From assembly GCA_033961575.1 (NCBI GenBank), contig CM066729.1, positions 96,475,001 through 96,539,000 of the forward strand: a DNA stretch of 64,000 nt, given 5' to 3'. Positions 46,800 through 58,426 of the stretch are shown here, in pieces. Position 1 is the stretch's first letter. Each line of letters begins with the position of its first letter. Source of the stretch: Aselliscus stoliczkanus. Its lineage: Eukaryota; Chordata; Mammalia; Chiroptera; Hipposideridae. The translations under genes and the position numbers were made by a program. The notes under the pieces are model-generated. The model saw only the letters and a program-made list of their open reading frames with translations. It was not told the origin of the DNA and did not search any database.

Positions 46800-48195
46800 A
46801 AAGGCAGATGGGATTCATACAATTGCTCCCTATTGCATCAATCCCATCTAAAGTGAAAACTTTTGGTTTTTCCCGAGAGATTACAAAGAAATGTAAAACA
46901 GAAGATGTGTAAAAATAAACTGAAGCTCTTGACTATTTAACCAAAGTATTACAGATCATGTTATTACATAACAAAAGGAAAAAAATTCTCTAAAATTTAG
47001 TCTCTAAAACCTCATATATACCAATATTATTTATTATTCAAGGGAAAATAAAAGTGAAAATCATAAAAGGAATAGTGAGATTTTTAAGGAAGCAAAAGTA
47101 AAAATGTACCATCTATAAAATTAAGTAATGTCCTTAATTCATTGAAAATATTCTAACGTACAGAATATAAGGTTTTACCTGTTATTAGAGTTTTCTTTGA
47201 AAATTCTGTCATTTAAATACCATATCTTGAAGATTTCCATTAATGCAGTGTTTCGAATACCTACCACATGAGTAGATAATATTTGATGAGAAAAAACAAG
47301 TTATTTTTCTGATCAACATATGCCTTAATCAAACCCAAGAAAACTACGTAATACAAGGCAAAATTAAAGGAAATATCTGGTACACTACAGATAAAATTTT
47401 AACACTGCTTTTCCTGAACATGTATATACTTATTTCAAATCTAATTAAAGCTGTGGCTAAATTAATTTTTCATTTTACTGTCTTTCAAAAGTCAGTTTTT
47501 GTTGTCATTCATCACATTTTTTTCTCTTTTTTTTTTTTTATAAACAACGTATTCCATTTCTATCTTGCAAGTCTCAACTCAATCGTATTATAAGGTGCTT
47601 AAGACAAGCTTCTACTTCTTTAAAGTTAGACAGCATTGTCCTTGGTTCATATCTCCAGTCATGGAAGATGATTTAAAAAAAAAAAAAAAGGAATCAGCAA
47701 AACAAAACGAAACACAATAAGAAATGTTACATTTTCTTACAATGTTTGCATGAATATCACCCACTCTTTGCTATCTTGAGAATTAAGATATCCCACATCT
47801 TTTCTAAAAATATCCACTTTTGAATAGTGATACCTCAGAGAGTTAGCTGAAAAATTTTATTGTCCAGAATAAAATCTGAAATATGTATTGTCACATAACT
47901 TTAATCTCATTTAGTGGTGTAAAATGGCTGCATTTCAACTATAGGTGTGTCAATGTTCAGATAGAACTATTGTACATTTTAAAGAAGTTCATAATTCATT
48001 GTATTTGTATATGAACATATTAATAAGGGAAAACTGCTGTGCACAGTATCAAAACTACACATGTTTACCTGCCTAAGTCAAAACACTTAAGAATACAGCA
48101 AGTAAAATTTTCAAATACACACAAAACAAGCATTAAAATCAGCTTAGCATACATTTTAGAAAATAACTGATAAAATCAAAATTAAAATATATATA
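46800..48195. other. Unassigned AT-rich sequence
   Basis: A T-tract (47520-47540) and an A-tract (47673-47690) are present; no gene or named repeat is seen. Confidence 0.4.
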
Positions 48196-48200
48196 ATTTT

Positions 48201-48690
48201 ATTTATTACTTATTTATTTTTTAATTAGTTTCAGGTGTACAACACAGTGCAATAGTCATACATTTTACCCCTCAAAGTGACAACCCCCCACCCCTAATTC
48301 ACCACCCCACTCCCCCCCATATCATATATATCTATTACTCTTCCTCTGACGCTCTTCCACAGTATAATCCACATCCCGTAACTATCTATATATATTCAAT
48401 TACAGTAGGTATACCACCTCCGCTTTAGTAATACAGTGCAGTGATCAAACCTCTACTCCATCCATGAAATGGTCTCCCTAACAAGATCTATGATCATCTG
48501 ACATTCCACAGAATATTTACAACATTATTAATTATATTCCCCAAACTGTTTTTCATATCCCAGTGGCAATATTGTAGTTGCCTATTTTTGCTGTCTAATC
48601 CCTTCCCCTTCTCCCTCATCCCCATTCCCCACCCAATTAGCAACCCTGATTTTTCCTCTATATCTATGAGACAGTTTCTGTTTACTTTGC
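48201..48690 (-). other. L1 3' UTR and A-rich tail
   Basis: It runs from the ORF2 stop to the tail. The antisense side shows the 'cctcaaagtgacaacccc' block, CCCC-rich runs and 'caattagcaaccctga'. It is C-rich on the plus strand, i.e. G-rich on the L1 sense strand, as L1 3' UTRs often are. The frame at 48494-48694 is not a gene. Confidence 0.85.
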
Positions 48691-51600
48691 TCATTCATAC
48701 AGTTTTTCAGATTCCACATATCTGAATGTGGAGATCATATGGTATTTGTCTTTCTCTGACTGACTTATTTCACTTAACATAATAGTCTCTAGGTCCATCC
48801 ATATCATTGCAAATGGTACGATTTCATTCTTCTTTATAGCGGAGTAATACTCCATTATATAAATATACCACAGTTTCTTAATCCAGTCATTTACTGACGG
48901 GCATTTTGGTTGTTTCCAAGTCTTAGCTATTGTAAATTGTGCTGCTATGAACATAGGGGTGCATAACTTTTTTTGAATAAGTGTCTTGGTTTTTTCAGGA
49001 TAAATACCTAGGCGTGGAATTGCTGGGTCAAACGGTAGCTCTATTTCCAGTCCTTTGAGATACCTCCATACTGACTTCCATAGTGGCTGCACCAATCTGC
49101 AATCCCACCAACAGTGCAGCAGTGTTCCCTTTTCCCCACAGCCCCGCCAGCACTTGTTGTTTGTTGATTTATTGATGATAGCCGTTCTGACTGGAGTGAG
49201 GTGGTATCTCATGGTGGTTTTTATTTGCATTTCCCTAATGACCAGTGAGGTTGAACTTTTTTTCATATGCCTGTTGGACATCTGTATGTCCTCTTTAGAG
49301 AAATGTCTCTTCATATCTTCTGTCCATTTTTTAATTGGGTTGTTTGTTTTTTTGGTGTTGAGTTTCATGAGTGTTTTATAAATTTTGGATATTAACCCCT
49401 TATCAGATATATCATTGGCAAATATATTCTCCCATACAGTAGGCTTCCTTTTTGTTTATTAATGGTTTCCTTTGTTGTGAACAAACTTTTAAGTCTGATA
49501 TAATCCCATATGTTCATTTTTTCTTTTACTTCCCTAGCCTGTAGGGATGTATCAGTAAAAATATTGCTCCGGGTAATGTCTGCAAATGTACTCCCTATAT
49601 TTTCTTTTAGGATTTTTATGGTTTCAGGTCTTACATTTAAGTCTTTAATCCATTTTGAATTTGTTCTTGTATAAGGCATAAGGAGGTGGTCCAGTTTCAT
49701 TTTTTTGCATGTGTCAGTCCAATTTTCCCAGCACCATTTATTGAATAGACTATCTTTACTCCAGTGTAAATTCTTGCTTCCCTTGTCATAGATTAACTGT
49801 CCATAAATGCCTGGATTTATTTCTGGGTTCTCTGTTCTGTTCCACTGATCGATGTGCCTGTTTTTATGCCAATACCAAACTGCCTTGATTACTGTAGCCT
49901 TGTAGTAAGTTTTGATGTCTGGTAGCGTGATCCCCCCGACTTTGTTCTTATTTCTCAGAATTGCCGAGGCTATTCTGGGTCTTTTATGATTCCATATAAA
50001 TTTTAGGATTATATTTTCTATTTCTGTGAAAAATGCCCTTGCTGGTTTGATAGGAATTGCATTGAATCTATATATTGCTTTAGGCAGTATGGACATTTTG
50101 ACTATATTAATTCTTCCTATCCATGAGCATGGTAAGTGTTTCCATTTATTTGTATCTTCTATGATTTCTTTATTCAGTGTCTTATAATTTTCTGAGTACA
50201 GATCTTTCACTTCTTTGGTTAAATTTATTCCTAGGTATTTTATAGTTCTTGATGCAATTGTAAATGGGACAGTTTTCTTAATTTCTCTTTCCATTAGTTT
50301 ATTATTGGTATATGCAAATGCCACTGATTTCTGAACATTGATTTTATATCCTGCTACTTTACTGAATTCATCTATCAGCTCCATAGTTTTTTGATGGAGT
50401 CTTTGGGTTTCTCTATATACAGTATCATGTCATCTGCATATAATGACAATTTTACTTCTTCCTTGCCAATTTGGATGCCTTTTATTTCTTTTTGTTGTCT
50501 GATTGCTGTGGCTAGAACTTCCAGCACTATGTTGAATAAAAGAGGAGAAAGTGGACAGCCTTGTCTTGTTCCTGATCTTAAGGGGAATGGTTTTAGCTTT
50601 TTCCCATTGAGTATGTTAGCTGTAGGTTTATCATATATGGCTTATATTATGTTGAGATATGATCCCTGTATTCCCACTTTGCTAAGGGTTTTTAACATAA
50701 ATGGCTGTTGGATTTTGTCAAATGCTTTTTCTGCATCTATTGAGATGACCATGTGATCTTTATCCTTCATTTTGTTGATGTGGTGTATCACATTAATTGA
50801 TTTACGGATGTTGAACCAGCCTTGCGCACTAGGGATGAATCCCACTTGATCATGATGTATGATCTTCTTAATATATTGCTGAATTGTTTGCTAATATTTT
50901 ATTGAGAATTTTTGCATCTATATTCATCAGGGAGATTGGCCTGTAGTTTTCCTTTTTTGTGATGTCTTTATCTGGTTTTGGAATCAGGGTGGTAGTGTCT
51001 TCATAAAAAGAGTTTGGGAGCCTTCCCTCCTTCTGGATTGTTTGGAATAGTTTGAGAAGAATAGGTGATAGTTCTTTTTTGAATGTTTGATAAAATTCAC
51101 TTGTGAAGCCGTCTGGTCCAGGGCTTTTGTTTTTTGGGAGCTTGTCAATTACTGATTCAATTTCCTTGGTAGTAATCAGGGTATTTAGATTTTCTGTTTC
51201 TTCTTGCGTTAGCTTTGGAAGTTTGTATGCTTCTAGAAAATTATCCATTTCTTCCAGATTGTCAAATTTGTTGGCATATAGTTGCTCATAGTAATTTCTT
51301 AGAATATTTTGTATTTCTGTGATGTCTGTAGTCATTTCCCCTCTTTCATTCCTGATTTTGCTAATTTGAGTCCTCTCTCTTTTTTTTTTTGATGAGCCTG
51401 GCTAGAGGTTTGTCAATTTTGTTTATCTTCTCAAGAAACCAGCTCTTGGTTTCATTGTTCTTTTGAATCGTTTTTCTCTTCTCTATATTGTTTATTTCTG
51501 CTCTGGTCTTTATTATCTCCTTTCATGTACTCCCCTTGGGCCTCTTTTGCTGTTCTTTTTCCAGTTCCCTTAGGTGTAAGGATAACCTGTTGATTTGAGA

Positions 51601-52557
51601 TTTTTCTTCCTTCTTTAGGTAGGCTTGCACTGCTATGAACTTCCCTCTTAGGACTGCTTTCGCAGCATCCCAGAGATTTTGGATCGTGGTGTTTTCATTT
51701 TCGTTTGTCTCGAGGTATCTTTTGATTTCCTCCTTGATCTCATTTGTGACCCATTCACTATTTAATAGCATATTGTTTAGCCTCCATTTATTTGTCAGCT
51801 TCCTGGATTTCTTCTTATAATTGATTTCTAGTTTCATAGCATTGTGGTCAGAGAATACACTTGAAATGATTTCAATCTTTTTAAATTTATTGAGACTTGT
51901 TTTGTGGCCTAACATGTGGTCTATCTTAGAAAATGTTCCAGGTAAACTTGAAAAGAACATATATTCTGTAGCTTTGGGATGAAATGCTCTGAAAATGTCT
52001 GTTATATCCAGCTGGTCTAATGTGTCATTTAAGGTCGCTGTTTCCACATTGATTTTCTGTCTGGAGGATCTGTCCATTAGTGACAGCGGGGTGTTGAAGT
52101 CCCCTACTATGATAGTGTTACTGTTGATCTTTGTCTTTATGTCTGACAATATCTGTTTTATATATTTAGGGGCTCCTATGTTAGGTGCATAGATGTTTAC
52201 TAGAGTTATGTCCTCTTGTTGGATCGATCCCTTCATTACTATGAAGTGTCCTTCTTTGTCCTTTGTTATATTCTTCAATTTAAAGTCCATTTTATCTGAT
52301 ATAAGTATCACTACTCCAGCTTTTTTCTAAGTACCATTTGCATGAAATATTTTACTTATTTTACTCCATCCCTTTACTTTCAGCCTGTATGAGTCTTTGG
52401 ATCTGAGGTGATTTGCTTGTATACAGCATATGCTGGGATCTTGCTTTCTTATCCATTCAGCCACCCTATGTCTTTTTATTGGAGCATTTAATCCATTTAC
52501 ATTTAATGTGATTATTGATAGGTGTGTATTTATTGCCATTTTGTTATTTGTGTTCAT
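48691..52557 (-). pseudogene. L1 ORF2 (endonuclease-reverse transcriptase), frameshifted
   Basis: Starts at the ATG at 52557 (MNTNNKMAINTHLSIITLNV). Endonuclease: first piece 52557-52327, second 52311-51523 with GDFNTPLS and [11 protein letters not shown]. Reverse transcriptase: 51335-50868 ([17 protein letters not shown]), 50845-50642 ([11 protein letters not shown]), then a piece at about 50640-50385 with the catalytic LYADDMILY, and 50384-49392. The C-terminal piece 49368-48691 carries the cysteine motif [15 protein letters not shown] and [11 protein letters not shown] one-base slip near 50384 separates YADD from the next piece, and at least four other breaks exist. The usual endonuclease QETHL motif reads QANHL here, so its glutamate is lost. 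Length is close to the family norm of about 1,280 codons. The enzyme would nick DNA and reverse-transcribe L1 RNA at the cut; this copy cannot. Confidence 0.95.
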
Positions 52558-52587
52558 AGTCTTTCTTAGGTTGTTTTTCTCTTCTAC

Positions 52588-53463
52588 TTAAAGAAGCCGT
52601 TTTAGCATTTCCTGCAAAGCTGGCTTGGTGGTAATGAATTCCCTTAACTTCTTCTTTTCTGCAAAGCTCCTTATCTCGCCTTCGATTTTAAATGATAACC
52701 TTGCTGGATACAGCAATCTTGGTTGTAGGCCTTTATTTTTCATCACTTTGAAAACCTCCTGCCACTCCCTTCTGGCCTGCAAAGTTTCTGTAGAAAAGTC
52801 AGCTGATAATCTAATGGGGGTACCCTTGTAAGTAACTTGCTGCCTTTCCCTTGCTGCTTTAAGGATTTTGCCTTTGTCCTTAATCCTTGCCATTTTCACT
52901 ATAATGTGTCTTGGAGTGGGCCTGTTTGGAATCATCCTGGTTGGAACTCTCTGCACTTCCTGAGCTTGTATTTCAATGTCCTTTGCCAGGTTAGGGAAGT
53001 TTTCAGACATTATTACTTCAAATATATTCTCAATCCCTTGCTCCCTTTCTTCTCCTTCTGGTACTCCAATGACCCGTTGGTTATTGCGTTTCATGTTGTC
53101 CCCCAGCTCTCTTAAACTATTTTCCATGTTTTTTATTCTCTTTTCTTTTTGTTGTTCCACATGGGTGATCTCTGCTATTTTGTCTTCTAAGTCACTGATT
53201 CGATTTTCTGCTTCATTCAATCTGCTAGTGATTCCATCAAGTCTGTTATTTAATTCAGTAATTGTGTTCTTAAGTTCTAGCTGGTTGCTTTTCATGATTT
53301 CTCTATCCTTCTTTATATTTTCATTAATTTCCTTGAACATTCTAATAATCAGTGTTCTGAACTCTGTCTCTGATAGGTTGGTTACCTCTATTTCCTCTGT
53401 TTCCACTGATTAAGGAAGTTTCTTCTGTTGTTTTATTTGTGTTGTGTTTCTTTGTCTCCCCAT
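52588..53463 (-). pseudogene. L1 ORF1 (RNA-binding chaperone), one premature stop
   Basis: From the ATG at 53463 the frame reads MGRQRNTTQIKQQKKLP and then hits TAA. Past the stop the same frame continues without another break to the normal end at 52588. The domains are a coiled coil (about residues 40-125 of the full frame, with heptad-like LEDKIAEI and ENSLREL), an RRM-like domain (VIGVPEGEE, RPTPRHIIVKMARIKDK) and a C-terminal domain (LSADFSTETLQARREW to FITTKPALQEML). The full frame is about 291 codons. ORF1p trimerises and coats L1 RNA in the cytoplasm. Re-initiation downstream of the stop is conceivable but would lose only the poorly conserved N-terminus. Plus-strand frames over it are shadows. 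Confidence 0.95.
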
Positions 53464-53569
53464 TCTGGCTTACTCTTTGTGTTTGCTTCAATATAACAGA
53501 TAGATCACCCAGATTTCTCAGTCTTTTCTGGGTAAACTTATATGGTGTGTGTCCTTTATATTTCAATTA

Positions 53570-55190
53570 CTCAGTCTCCCTGTTCTCCTGTGCTTGTATC
53601 TGAGGTATTTCTTGTGTCGTGCATCCTCACTTGTTGAAGTTTTAGTTTTGATTACTTTTGGTTTGTCAGTAGGTGGGATTGACTCCCAGATTGATTAGCT
53701 GTGAGGATCAGCAGCATCTGCAGTTTATGAGCTGCTGTGAGAGGATTGACCCCTCTGATGAAACTTGGACCCTATGGGCCCTAGTACCTGTAGCAACTTC
53801 CTTTTGGGTGTGACTCTTGTATGTCAAACCCAGAAATGCTCTGGTTTTATCTAAAGTTGGCCTCCGGGTATGATGATTCTTGTGTCTGTTTGTTTGGACC
53901 CACTGCTGCAGAGTGATTTTAGAGCATAACAGATCAACAAGAACAACCTCCGCAGCCACCAAAGGAAACCAAATGCTCGCACAAGTAAAAAAAACCAACC
54001 ATCAAACTACAGTCAACTTGTACAGTAATATCAATCATACTAATGAAGAAAACAAACAGAAACAAAACAAAAACCACACACACAATAATAACAGAAGTGG
54101 AAACAAAATAAAATACAATATCCTAATTGAAAAAAAATAGAATAAACATGAGAAACCGATTAGCTATACCTAAAAAATAAAAAATAAAAATAAACTAAAA
54201 TAATAAAAAAAGTAAGAATAAAAATTAAAAAAATAAAATTTGCAGAAAACAGGAAAAGAGGAAAAGTATAGCAGTGAGAAAAATGAATAAAATAAGAGAG
54301 AAAGTGAGAGTGGGGAAAAAGAAAAAGAAAAGAAAGAAAAAGAAAAAGAAAAAATATATATATATATATTTGTCTACACACCCATATATATGGACATATA
54401 TTCACCTATATACACTATATATATGCTTATATTAAAAACTACAAAATGATAAGAATGAAATAGAAATAAAAACAAAAAACAACCAAGATAAGCAGCCAAT
54501 AAAGGGAAAACAAAACAGAATAAAACCAAACAAACCAAAAATACCTGTGCTGGTCTTGGCTAATGTCCACCAAGCTCTCTTCAGTTTGTCTGCTGTTCAA
54601 AAATTCCTGTGCGTCTTGTGGGAACATTAGGCTACCTGATGCCTAGCGTGATCCTGGCACTGCAGGTTTGCTGTACTTGAGTGTGGTTGTGACGTGTGAT
54701 TGGTGGTTTTTACAAAGTCACTGCCTTTTTGCTTTTGCCTGTCCCAAGGCAGGCTGCACCCCCAAAGGCTCAATGAGTGTCTCTGAGCACCCTTTCAGTT
54801 GACAGCTGTGGAGAATTAAAGAATTCTTCACTACCAAAAGCCAGCTGCTAAGAATCTGTTAATTAGTGCCTCAGCAGGTGAACCTGCCCTGCCTCCCAAG
54901 CATTGCAGAAAGGTCGGGGCGGGGTAGGTAGTCTCACTCTGCAGCCTTTACTGGGGTGGAAATTCTCAACCCCCTGCAGGTAGGAATATCTTCTTAGTCT
55001 GCCCCTGTTGCTCCATTCAGGAGTAAGTTTAAGACTGTCTTGGCAGGGGCCAAAGTTTGTGGGAGTGGTTGGGTTATTGGTCTTTTTTGCTTTCTGTTCA
55101 AGAGTAGAAAAAGGAAAAAAAAAAAAAAAAAACATAAAAATAAACAAAGCCACAGTTCCAACACTGTTTTAAGCTAAGGCCTTTGCCTCT
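53570..55190 (-). promoter_or_regulatory. L1 5' UTR, inner (non-tandem) part
   Basis: This lies between ORF1 and the monomer array. The segment 53985-54540 is extremely A-rich on the plus strand (T-rich on the L1 sense strand), with a (TA)n core at 54355-54370. The rest is ordinary, ending with an A-tract at 55116-55135. Small frames on both strands have no domain. Position suggests a leader/promoter role. Confidence 0.6.
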
Positions 55191-55194
55191 TATG

Positions 55195-55729
55195 CTCCAG
55201 TGGAGTTCCTGCTGCTCTCCCAAAGGGTCTGCCGGGGTTTAGGGAATTGTGCGCACCCTACCGTGTGGCTAAGATCCCCGCTCTGTCTCTCGGGGATCTG
55301 CGTCTCTGCCCAGCGCGCTGCGTGTCCGAGTGAGACTTTATGTCTCACTGCTCCGGGGTTTAAGGCTTCTGCCTCGGAGCCGGCACGCGCCTGCACGGTG
55401 CTCCTGCTGCTCTCCCGAAGAGACTGCCGGGGTTTAAGGGACTGTGCGCACCTTGCCACGAGGTTCAGATTCCCGCTCCATCTCTCAGGGACCTGCGTCT
55501 CCGGCCGGCGCGCCCTGCTTCTCTGTGGGCGAGTCCTCTTTTTTTCCTCTGCTCCTGGGTTTAAGGCTTCTGCCTCGGAGCCGGCGCGCACCAGCACCGT
55601 TCTCCTGCTGCGCTTCTGGAGGGACTGCCACCGGGGTTCAGGGGACTGCGCGCACCTTTCCGCCTGGCTCCGATCCTCTCGGGGACCTGCGTCTCCGCCC
55701 GGCGCGTGCTGCTTCTCCGCGGGCGAGTC
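55195..55729 (-). repeat. Tandem ~200-bp monomers at the L1 5' end
   Basis: The phrase cctgctgctctcc starts at 55208 and 55403, and its variant at 55604, giving periods of 195 and 201 bp. 'aaggcttctgcctcggagcc' and 'gacctgcgtctcc' recur with the same spacing. About 2.7 copies are present, GC- and CpG-rich, with the partial one at the outer 5' end. The minus-strand frame shows the repeat as two copies of RAGSEAEALNPGA. This is the layout of rodent-type monomeric L1 promoters; promoter activity is inferred. Confidence 0.92.
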
Positions 55730-55739
55730 TATAATTTTT

Positions 55740-56863
55740 AATATTTAAAAATCAATTATGATGAAAGAGGAATTGCCAAAATGAACATTATTAATTTTTT
55801 GAAAGTCAGTTTGTTACTAAATAACGCAAGTATGTAATAAAGTTCTGATGAGCAGTATGGAAGAGTTTTGATACGACATTTTACTTTACGACTTATCTGT
55901 AATCAAAAGTGAGAATTTACAAATATAGTAAACAGTAAATTAAATGTAAGTTTATTTCAATAATGTAGTATCAAATTTTTTAGTAAACTCCATTTGTAAC
56001 TGTGTTTCATAAGTCAAATAGTAAACATGAAAATTATTTTGAAAAATATTTTCTTGTGAGACAGGTCATTTTAACATTTTAGAAATGCAAATTAGAGCTA
56101 GATATTGAAGGATGTTTGGAATAAGGTGGAAATTCAAAGAGAATGAACATTTCCAGGATTCTCAAAGTGAATAATAAAGTGAATCAAACTGGGTAGTATC
56201 AAAGGGAATGAAAGGTTGAAAGGGGAGGATTTCAAAGTGAATGCGGAAGCAGGCGAATCTGCTGAGCACTGAATTCCGCATTTGACAAGGATCAAGTTGA
56301 AATGCTTGCCTCACGTAACTTTTCCAATTTCCACAACTCGATTTTTTTAAATGTTATGTAATTAACTTTTGGTATCTATGGACTAAAAATAAACTTTTTT
56401 ATCGTTTATGTTGTCATATTCAGACTACATTATTCCTTTATTGGAATTTTATGTTTAGTTTTCATTTTAATTCCATTTTCTGAGATAGTGTCTAGTCATG
56501 CTGGAGTGGCAGGGTCCTAAATTACACTCACGTGACATCAATTGTCATACTGGTGAAAGTACACAAAATGATTGTTTTTAAGTATTGGACAACACTCAGT
56601 GATGATCTGTGACTTCTGTAAGTGAGCAGGGATACATACAAAGTGAGTTCTATGGTTACCCTACTTTGAGCAGGTAACTTCAACTCTTTGCCTCTCTCCC
56701 ATGTATACATTGAGGCCAATGCCAGTAACATCTTAATTTGTGTTAATCATTGTGCCATATATAAACTCTAGAGAATGTTAACTTTCATTGTTAACATTCC
56801 AGTCTTGCCTGACACTCCACTCCCATTCCAGCTTTACTTTGTTTTGCACTCACCTAATAATGT
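55740..56863. other. Unassigned AT-rich sequence
   Basis: The part at 56150-56330 has a short internal echo (tctcaaagtgaat, tttcaaagtgaat) and may be an old repeat. No gene is seen. Confidence 0.35.
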
Positions 56864-56864
56864 A

Positions 56865-57437
56865 TGAGGTCCGACAATTAAGATCACAAACATGTTGCAG
56901 CGATGTTGCTAACCTTTTTTTGATATCAGAGGGATTACTCATTATCAATTTGTACCAACTGGACAAACAGTTAACTCAGTTTACTATATGGAAGTGCTGA
57001 AAAGGCTTTGTGAAAAGTTAGATGGACTGAACTTTTTGCCAACAATCCATGGCTCTTGCATCACAACAATGCACCAGCTCACATGGCATTGTCTGTGAGG
57101 AAGTTTTTAGCCAATAAACAAATAACTGTATTGGAACACCCTCCCTACTCACCTGATGTAGCCCCCAATGACTTCTTTCTTTACCAAAGATAAAGGAAAT
57201 ATTGAAAGGAAGACATTTTGATGACATTCAGGATATCAAGGGTAATACAAGACAGCTCTGATGGTCATTTCAGAAAAAGAGTTCCAAAATTGCTTTGAAG
57301 GGTGGACTAGGTGTTGGCATTGGTGCATAGCTTCCTAAGGGGAGTACTTTGAAGGTGGCTGAAGTGATATTCAGCAATGAAGTATGTAGCACTTTTTCTA
57401 GGATGAGTTAGCAAACTTAATTGTCAAACCTTTTTTG
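56865..57437 (+). mobile_element. Mariner DNA transposon, internally deleted
   Basis: The left end contains aggtccgacaattaagatc and the right end, reverse-complemented, reads aggtttgacaattaagttt, so terminal inverted repeats are clear, with TA outside both ends. The 570-bp interior encodes only the C-terminal half of a mariner transposase. Confidence 0.88.
56955..57365 (+). pseudogene. Mariner transposase remnant (C-terminal half)
   Basis: Translation across two frames gives FVPTGQTVNSVYYMEVLKRL followed by a frameshift, then LHHNNAPAHMALSVRKFLA and EHPPYSPDVAPNDFFLY. These are hallmark mariner blocks around the second and third catalytic acids. The usual HHDNAPAH is HHNNAPAH here, so the second aspartate is lost. 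A stop follows the FFLY block. The N-terminal DNA-binding part and the first catalytic aspartate are deleted. Confidence 0.85.
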
Positions 57438-58426
57438 TATGCATACTTTTGGGAGATTTTTCTTTTCTCACATCATCTGAGAAAAGTCATTAATGGATTT
57501 TGTTTTGACTATCTTTTCAACATCCTTGAAAGATGAAACAGTGGTTCCCTCTGGACCAGAGGATAAACTTGATTGCTGTCCAAGACAATACAGATAGATA
57601 ATATCTTTCCCTCAGGAAGTGTTGGATAAGTTTGCTAGTGGCCTTCTTGTAAAAGATTAGTGTTTCCTCTAATCCTTACTTGGGTTCCTCTGCTACAATG
57701 TATCGCACTGTGTGTCCAGCCATGACATGTCATAGTGTGGGAATTGAGGCTTTGGGGACTGGAATGAATGATGTGAGTATGGCTAAAATATTGCTGTGAG
57801 TAATAAACAGTCCTTTGTCTTCGAACCACAAAGTTGTGTTTTCTACCAACATCCACAGAACTATGGCAGACTAACTTGTTAGCTTGCAAGTGGGGCAACA
57901 TCTTAGACCCTTCACAATTCTTGGCAGTTTTTATTAGTATAAGGGTGAGATAGTGACAGAGACCTAGCTTCCTGGAAAGGAAAGACTAAGTAAGGCCTTT
58001 TTGCTGGTTGAATAATGAAATTTGAGGGATGTTCTCAGAAATATGTAGTGAACTTATTCACTAAATTGCATCGTCTCTCTGGCAATAAATTCTCCTCCAC
58101 TATTTTGCCTGTTTGTATGGAGATGTCTACAGAGTGAGTACCAGGAAGTAGGTTCAAAGAGCTGCCTCAGTGGTACCCTGGTTGATCCTCACTCTCCCTA
58201 TGTTTGTGCCAGTGGAAGAGAAGAAACTAAGGATAGGCAGTAAACAAGCAAACTAAAAACCAAAATATCAATAAAAGTATCAGCTATTGGTATGTTTGAT
58301 GCCAAGAATGATACATTGTGTTATTAAAAAGGAGAAATGAAGGCAAGTACTGAAGATACTTGTATGATTTTAGACTTTGCACTATATGCAACATACAGAG
58401 AAGTTTAAGCAGTGGAATGACCGAAT
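57438..58426. other. Unassigned; LTR-like sequence possible
   Basis: The part at 57640-58200 contains 'ctgtgagtaataaacagtcc' and a second 'aataaattctcctccac', which look like polyadenylation regions of retroviral LTRs. I cannot find paired ends or a family match. The 88-codon minus-strand frame has no domain. Confidence 0.25.

Larger units (their letters stand above)
48201..55729 (-). mobile_element. Full-length LINE-1 (7.5 kb), inactive
   Basis: On the minus strand: a 5' UTR with tandem monomers (55729 down to about 53570), ORF1 (53463-52588), a spacer of about 30 bp, ORF2 (52557-48691), a 3' UTR to about 48225 and an A-rich tail. A short direct repeat, tataatttt, lies at about 48192-48200 and 55730-55738, so both ends appear intact. 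ORF1 has one premature stop and ORF2 several frame breaks, so it cannot move on its own. It is the best reference in this window for the 3' fragments at 6190, 17985, 27033 and 39345. Confidence 0.93.

Noticed and set aside
55195..55729. CRISPR-like array of direct repeats
   Set aside because: Three ~200-bp contiguous monomers without spacers in a mammalian L1 promoter; not CRISPR.
55190..55748. 135- and 182-codon frames in GC-rich DNA, at first sight a CpG-island exon
   Set aside because: They fall in the tandem 5' UTR monomers of the L1; the internal protein repeat mirrors the DNA repeat.
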